A DNA stretch of 64,000 nt from Rhizoctonia solani (lineage: Eukaryota > Basidiomycota > Agaricomycetes > Cantharellales > Ceratobasidiaceae), in NCBI RefSeq assembly GCF_016906535.1, contig NC_057372.1, forward strand, positions 911,501-975,500, read 5' to 3'. This document shows positions 58,054 to 64,000 of this stretch, one piece after another (within the stretch, counting starts at the first letter, position 1; every line of letters starts with the position of its first letter). The notes beneath the pieces are model-generated. The model was not told where the DNA came from and made no database searches. It worked only from the letters and a program-made list of their open reading frames with translations. A program made the position numbers and the translations under genes.

Positions 58054-61009
58054 CAACGCATATATTACGCTCCCTTTCGCCATTTCGTGGCTGTATATTA
58101 CTTATTGCGCTTTTCCTCCTACTGAGCTGTGCTCTTTCTTGGACATGGCTTTTCTTCCCCTTTAGTCGACACCGCCATTCGTTTATTACCTCGATAACAC
58201 TGTCTTTCCTTTCCCTATCTTTCGCCGCTCGTTATGCTCAGTAAATACCCTTGGCCGGATTGATAATGCATCTGATTGAACGTCTGGAATTCACTACCTT
58301 TGTCAAATCGAATTCCATAAGCACTGAGTATGATGTGTGGTGAATGACAACCAGCGCCCAGATCATTATGTTTCAGCTAATGAGGCTAACCTATTCAGAG
58401 ACTTCTAGTATAAGTCTCCGACCATCATTTCTGCGGCTCAAGTAGCGCACCCCTCGGTGCCTTTTGTGATTGAGTTTCTTGGTACCTTGGCGCGGCCAAA
58501 TGCACATGGCCGAGGGATGACAGGCGTGGAAAGACTACTGTATGCGTACAATCCACTCTATTTGATACCCCAAAGAGATACACCATAGCACATCTCACTC
58601 CCTAAACCCTTTCGGACCATGACTTTGCGGTTGCCGATACAGGCAGAGTAGTCATCTTGATTGATGGCCATCACGGTCAGCACCAACAAAGGTGCCAACA
58701 GAATTGTTAGCCATCACACTCCCAAATCGTGGTGGCCAAGTGAGCTCCTTAAGTCAGCCTAAACTTATTTCGAAATCTTGTCAATATTGGATGCCTGCGA
58801 ATAGCCTTATTGACATTATGGGGGACACTCGCACACGGATTTATTTCACCCAAGCTGGCTACCCGCATCTCTAAACGATTATATGCATGGGCATAAGGCC
58901 TTTTACAGGAATATTAATAATCCATTGGCTCACAGATTTTGCAGGAGCAAACCGCATCAATTCATTCGTCTAGAAAGTACCAGCCCTCATGAAAACATTT
59001 TGTTGTCTTTGATACTTCAGACGTGTATATCATCATCAACGCAACTCGACCAGTTAGCCGGTCCCTATAATGGGTGGGAACTAAGATCCTGGTACGCGCA
59101 CTCAATAATGTACGTGTCATGTACGCGTCTTTTATTTTTATATCCTTAGAATACGTGCAAACAGGTACATGGATCCCCGCCCGAGTTCCCCCTCAATATG
59201 AACTTAAGACCTTCAATCAGTAGTAATTATTTACCGCCCGATTGTTTAACACTCCTACTACAGTAGGTTGAGCCTCTAAGTCATGGCAGGAATCCCCCCC
59301 CCCCCTGACGATTTGATACCGGAATAAATTCACACCCGTCAGTGCTATCAAATTCAGACCCACCGCCATAGGCATAGATGTCGAAAATATACCGGATCAA
59401 ACTCATGTACTATTTCGGACCGGTGACGACACCGGCATTGCACAAGGGTGAGAGCCGGTGAGTGATCCAGACCGCTCGCAGATATCACTGCCACGAAACT
59501 TCATCGGCTCTTATGTCACTTGGACAATATCCGCTCGGGCATACTCGGGTAGGTCAATAGAGTAAGAACATACTACGGTTTATTCGAACTTACCTACCCA
59601 TTGTCAAGTACAACCCATCCGATCAACAGTCAAGATGTATTTTATAATTAATCACCCACGAGAATAAGAACCCTCTGGAGGTGCTGTGGAATCATAGGGC
59701 AATCGCAAATGATATTTTTGACAGGTTATTTTTATACTGGCGCCTGTTGCAAACTTCATCACCCCCACACAATCGCCGACCGCAAACGCTCATAGTCCTC
59801 GGCAACCTTGTCCGGCACGTTTCGGTGCCCAAGTGGGAGCGCTGTATTCTAGATCCCAAAGACATCTGTGCTGTTTACAATTACATGGTTGTTGTTAACT
59901 ACAGTGCCCAAATGTCCGAGTCAATCGGGGCGGGGTCTGCTGGGAACCTCGGGACCTCGGCAGCACAAAACGTGAATCGTTCCCCGCGAAACATTAGCGA
60001 TTTCCTTGCGGATCGTGCTAAGCTTTCTCACACATGTATTGTCACTGGTTCTCCTGGTTCCGTAGCACTAGCATTCAGCCTTTTTGCGGGGACATTTCAG
60101 CTATTATTGTGCTCCCTAACAACAAACCACACTAACCGACCCGAGATTACCACGAAAAGAGAAAGCTAGTTGACTCTTCAGGTCGCCGGTCCGATAAGGT
60201 TCTCTAGTCACGAGTATACTTTAGCTAAGGGACTGTGTGCAATTCTTCCGCCTCATACTGTGACGGCGGATTGTGTAGCAACGTCCAATCCCGACTGGGT
60301 TTACGACACTGGAAGTCTATACGTTTTTCGGTCCTTGATAGGCCCGACGACTGCAAGTTGATGATCTAAAATTACGAGATTTCCATCCCCAGGATATCAT
60401 GGTCATGTCCCGGGTACGCCGCGGTATCCACACGATCTCGCCATCAGGCTACAGCCTTCTCGTCAACGCGTAGTCCGTTAGCGTGGGGATCCCCATAGCT
60501 CACTATCTCTAAGTGTCTCATGTTCCTGTGCTAATTGCGTGACTTTGTGCGCTAAATTTCCGACCCCGGATGAACAATACCCTTGGTTTACTGTACTTCC
60601 CCCGTGTAAGCTCTTGGCCTGGGTGGATATGATTTTGCCTTGGTAAATTGGACAATACTCAGGACTTCTGAATAGATTACAAGGGAGATTCACCAGATTA
60701 TTGTGCTATCCCCAAGCAAACTAATGGTACGGTTGAAATGTAGCGTTGACGTTTTTGCCGTCTATTTGGAGATCTCCGCACTTCGGTTGGAGTCAGCGCG
60801 TTCCAAGACGGCCTTCGTAGATATGGTCATGCGTGCCAAGTGAAGCCTACAATTTGCACAGCACGCTTGATTGGCTTTTAAACCTGCCTATGCAGTCGAG
60901 TATAGCCGACTCATCATCTCACTAGACTTACATTGATCGATTCTTGGCCAGGCCTGAGCGCCAACAAATACACTCATTCGGGCCACACTACACTAATCAC
61001 TAACTCGCT
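58054..61009. other. Gene-poor intergenic region
   Basis: About 3 kb without a supported gene. A 12-C run lies at 59294-59305. An ORF at 59681-60169 (plus) has no recognised family and starts at a non-ATG codon. No terminal repeats or target-site duplications were found by eye. Confidence 0.45.
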
Positions 61010-62663
61010 ATGCTCAAGAGTGCAACATCCACAATGGTCGCGCCTTACGACGGGCCTCGTTACAGTGCTCTCAGCCGGCGTATACATGGATGGTCCTGGC
61101 AATCGGTATGTGGTACAGAATCTCCGACAGAATATCTCGGCTGATTGCGCTTTGTAGTTCCCTATTGGAATGGGTACCGGCGCCGTCTATGTTCTCTTAT
61201 CGTCCCTTAGCCCCCATCCGGGTTGGGTCACCTACATTGAGATCGTGTTCTATATTCTGAACATCTGTTTGTTTGTTTTGAATCTTTCAATGCTCGGCCT
61301 ACAGTTCATATGTGAGTTAGTATTTCAGCCAACATCCACCAGATCAATGCTGAGGGTGTAAATGCAGTTTTCCGTCGCCAATCCCTGAGGCTGTTATCTG
61401 ACCCAGTCAAAGGCGTCTTTGTTCCACTTTCTGTGCTTTCATTCGCCACCATTGTCATCGGCACAATCAATTATGCGGTCCCTGCGGGAATTATAAGTGC
61501 CAGCGGTATATACGTTATGTTTTGGTATGTATTTCCATGTATGCATTTTGTCTATTACTTGAACTCATACTCTTTTAAAGGATATATGTTGCGCTAGCAC
61601 TGGTAGTATCATTCCCCATGCTAATGATATGGTTCAATAAACCACATGATATCACTACTTTTACTCCAGCCTGGGCATTCTTGGTGCGTAATGTTGCTTC
61701 CATTCTTCCACCCCGAAAAGCTCGAAGACCTGACCATGTGTATAGATATTCCCAATAATGCTTACTGGAATCATGGCTCTCAATGCATTGAGAGTCATAC
61801 CCGCTTCTGATTCCCGCGCTCTTGGCATTCTACTCGTCGGATACTTCTTTCAAGGTAATATAGCTTCTCCACTTGCTATTTTATCTCTAAATCACTAAGC
61901 GACGATTTGGTGATAGGCATTGGGTTCTTCATGACCTTCTTCTATCTCGCTATCTATGTCCTACGCATAATAACCACAGGATTTATGAGCGGACACCAAG
62001 CGAATGGCGCCTTCGTTGCATGTGGACCACCTGGGTTCACTGCGCTGGCTCTTATCAACCTTGGGGCTTCTGCGAGGGAAATGTGAGTAATGCGAAATTG
62101 CTACACCCTTGGCTTTGCCTAATCTATCCATCACTTAGCTTTCCCCAACACGATCTTGTTTCTCCAATAGCAGGAGAAATATTCTATGCTGCGAGCGTAT
62201 TAAGCGCATTGCTTCTCTTTGGACTTGCTGTAAGTAGTTCCCATACCGATGAAGAACGCATTTCTGATTCTCTTACCTCCGCCAGGTATTCTTCTTTGCA
62301 TTCGGCGTTCTTCCTTACTGGTTCAAGCTCCACAAGCACTTGCATGAAATTCTTGGATGTAAGTTTCTGCTGAGAATTCCTTCCAACTCATGACTAATTG
62401 TATATAACACATACACAGGTTGGGCACTAACCTTCCCCAATGTTGGTTGGATTAATACAATCATGGCTTTGAGGAAGATATTCAATATTCCGGGCTTTGA
62501 TGAGTGGCACCTCGTAATGACTATCATGGTGTGCGTGACCTGGCTTGTGTTGTTCTGCCTCACGATCGTCGCATTCTGGAAGGGGGAAGTATTCATGTCC
62601 AGGGATGAAGACATCTATGCAGACGCCCCTATAGCCAAGCCAAAACCTGAAGACATGGTCTGA
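61010..62663 (+). CDS. TehA/Mae1-type transporter (voltage-dependent anion channel family)
   Basis: Ten-helix transporter of the SLAC1/TehA/Mae1/Ssu1 family, whose fungal members export sulfite or take up dicarboxylates. ATG 61010: MLKSATSTMVAPYDGPRYSA, WSWQS / FPIGMGTGAVYVLLSSLSPH (conserved TM1 GxGxV element), FRRQSLRLLSDPVKGVFVPL, SFATIVIGTINYAVPAG, GIGFFMTFFYLAIYVLRIIT, the pore-lining motif GPPGFTALALINLG, YWFKLHKHLHEILG, FPNVGWINTIMALRKIFNIP, and a final helix ahead of EDIYADAPIAKPKPEDMV. Stop 62661-62663. About nine introns. The terminal half reads as a full-length family member. Malate versus sulfite cannot be decided from the sequence. Confidence 0.85.
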
Positions 62664-63541
62664 AGGGCTTTATTTTCTAATACCTTTTTCAAAATATTGG
62701 TGTGCACAAGCGGCACCTGTATGATTATCGTCAGCCAGGCGCTGCGAGTGTATTGCTAGGATCCTTCTTAGATCTTTAGACTTTAGATTCCTAGAGAGTG
62801 TTTTCTGCGTTGTGCTCGCCATTTGTTCGTTCTCCGCTGCATACATGCTGTTTCTACTCACACGTGTATAAGAGGCTAGTGTATCTACATGTATTATAGT
62901 TTTACTCTTCTTAATTCGTTCAATTAGTTGTTACACACTTTTATATATATCCGAATGCTACAGCAGAAGTTAGCTCCGAGGTTAGCATTGAGTAGAAATT
63001 ACGTTATTGTAATCATTTCATAAGTGACTGTATTCAACATCGTATAATTTACGAGGGCTTCAGTGGCAACAGAGATACTGTTGTTGAGTTTCAGCCCAAA
63101 CATACTGTGGAGAAAGCGGCGAGCTCGGCCATTGATGTGGTACGGTAACTTGGCCTATTATCTAGCTCGGCAGCAATTCCTCGATTGTAGCACTTATTAA
63201 ATTACCTTCATACATTTGCTGAGGGCTTCCAAGCTGGTCCCGGTGTACTAAAGGTAAAAGATCGCATGCAATCAAATTATATCTCTGGTAGAACCTCGAT
63301 CTCGTTGATCGGGATCAAATTCTTTGTTCAGGTACGTATGCAGCTCGAGCCCGGGGCGCGTTAACCTCTACGTATATCCCCGCGCCACTAGGTTTTATTT
63401 TCTGGCAATTAAGCATGCTCATGGACGTCGTAGCAGATTGTGTTTGTCAAATCGGTAAAACAAAAAAAATGTATAAACTGGCGTGGGTTACAAACAGGTT
63501 TTGATATTTCTTCAAGCCAGCATCAGCCCGTGATTCTAATC
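62664..63541. other. Intergenic, convergent
   Basis: Between the transporter (plus) and the partial minus-strand gene. Nothing recognised. Confidence 0.5.
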
Positions 63542-64000
63542 TCATGTCACTGTTACTACAGTAGTTGCAGTGTTTGAACTATCCGTGCGGGGCCAGAATT
63601 CCCAAGTGAGCCTTTGTGCATACAACGTTAGAAAAGCTGTCAAACTTGGTCACAAGTCACTTACGTTACAGGCTTTCCGAAACTCTTAATTGTGCTTAAC
63701 AGAGAACCGCGAATAATTAATAGCTTTTCGTCCTCGCTCACACTATAGTCCCCATTCCAATTGATCCTCCCAGCTTGAAGAGGGCCCAACCATTGAGTCC
63801 AGTCGTCCTTCAAGTACTCGCCGTTTGGACCAAGAGCTTTGACGGTTGCGAGTTTCGCACCGTTCGAAGTATAACTGAAGCCGTAGTCGCTGTTGGCAGA
63901 AACGTTGATGGTCCCATTGGGGATACTAGGACGAGCGTATCGGCGAATGTCAATTTCAAGATCGGCGCCAGAGCTAAGCCTAACAATTACGCGTCCAAGT
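63542..64000 (-). CDS. 3' end of an unidentified gene, truncated by the window edge
   Basis: Minus-strand coding sequence running off the right edge: VIVRLSSGADLEIDIRRYAR, PSIPNGTINVSANSDYGFSY, TSNGAKLATVKALGPNGEYL, NWNGDYSVSEDEKLLIIRGS, FGKPVT, an intron at 63612-63664 (GTAAGT ... AAAG), then TLTWEFWPRTDSSNTATTVV and the stop at 63542. The short beta-prone repeats and absence of charged helices suggest a beta-rich, possibly extracellular protein. The start lies beyond the window, so the family cannot be assigned. Confidence 0.6.

Noticed and set aside
59681..60169. 162-codon plus-strand ORF in the gene-poor region
   Set aside because: Starts at a non-ATG codon, no recognisable domain, no supporting exon structure.
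1..64000. CRISPR arrays, bacterial insertion sequences, operons or phage genes
   Set aside because: None seen; the intron-rich genes and eukaryotic families make the sequence fungal nuclear DNA.

Overview
The window looks like nuclear DNA of a filamentous basidiomycete (Agaricomycetes). Genes are cut by many short introns of about 50-70 nt, they are closely packed on both strands, and recognisable products are fungal/eukaryotic housekeeping proteins. The regulator style (GCLTC-type Zn2Cys6 factor), the GPI-anchored aspartic protease and the secreted alanine/glycine-rich protein would fit a Cantharellales fungus such as Rhizoctonia, but that genus assignment is inference.

Layout. 0-7.5 kb: a TMEM41/VTT-domain membrane protein (5' end outside the window) with a 2.5 kb intron, then a Zn2Cys6 transcription factor. 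8.4-16.7 kb, minus strand: the GPI-lipid remodelling protein CWH43, a divergent ARID-domain gene and an orphan gene with an N-myristoylation motif. 17.6-25.7 kb, plus strand: a secreted Asn/Gly-repeat protein and a large Gln-rich ARID protein of SWI1 type. 26-31.5 kb: splicing factor CCDC130, an SCP2 sterol-carrier protein made of eleven exons, and two convergent J-domain genes. 32.7-34.8 kb: an aspartic protease pseudogene split by a solo LTR with a perfect 5-bp target-site duplication. 35-50.7 kb: a dense housekeeping block (SPT16, RPT2, SDE2, a ZFYVE19-like protein, an orphan multi-pass membrane protein, SPT2, ARP3). 52.3-58 kb: a second Zn2Cys6 factor, acyl-CoA-binding protein and a two-PH-domain protein. 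58-61 kb is gene-poor. 61-62.7 kb: a TehA/Mae1-type transporter. The right edge holds the 3' end of another minus-strand gene.

Themes. Chromatin (two ARID proteins, SPT16, SPT2), pre-mRNA splicing (CCDC130, DNAJC8-like, SDE2), actin nucleation (ARP3) and proteasome (RPT2) genes sit together, several in divergent pairs sharing short promoters. No operon-like arrangement is implied.

Main points for a second look: (i) a 1-nt and a 3-nt microexon predicted in the SCP2 gene; (ii) an inverted, highly diverged pair of ARID genes 6 kb apart; (iii) a solo LTR inside a dead protease gene; (iv) about eleven single-base frame breaks, nearly all net losses of one base, in otherwise intact conserved genes, which point to deletion errors in the assembly; (v) three GC-AG introns. 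Exon boundaries below were read by eye from splice consensus and protein-family continuity.
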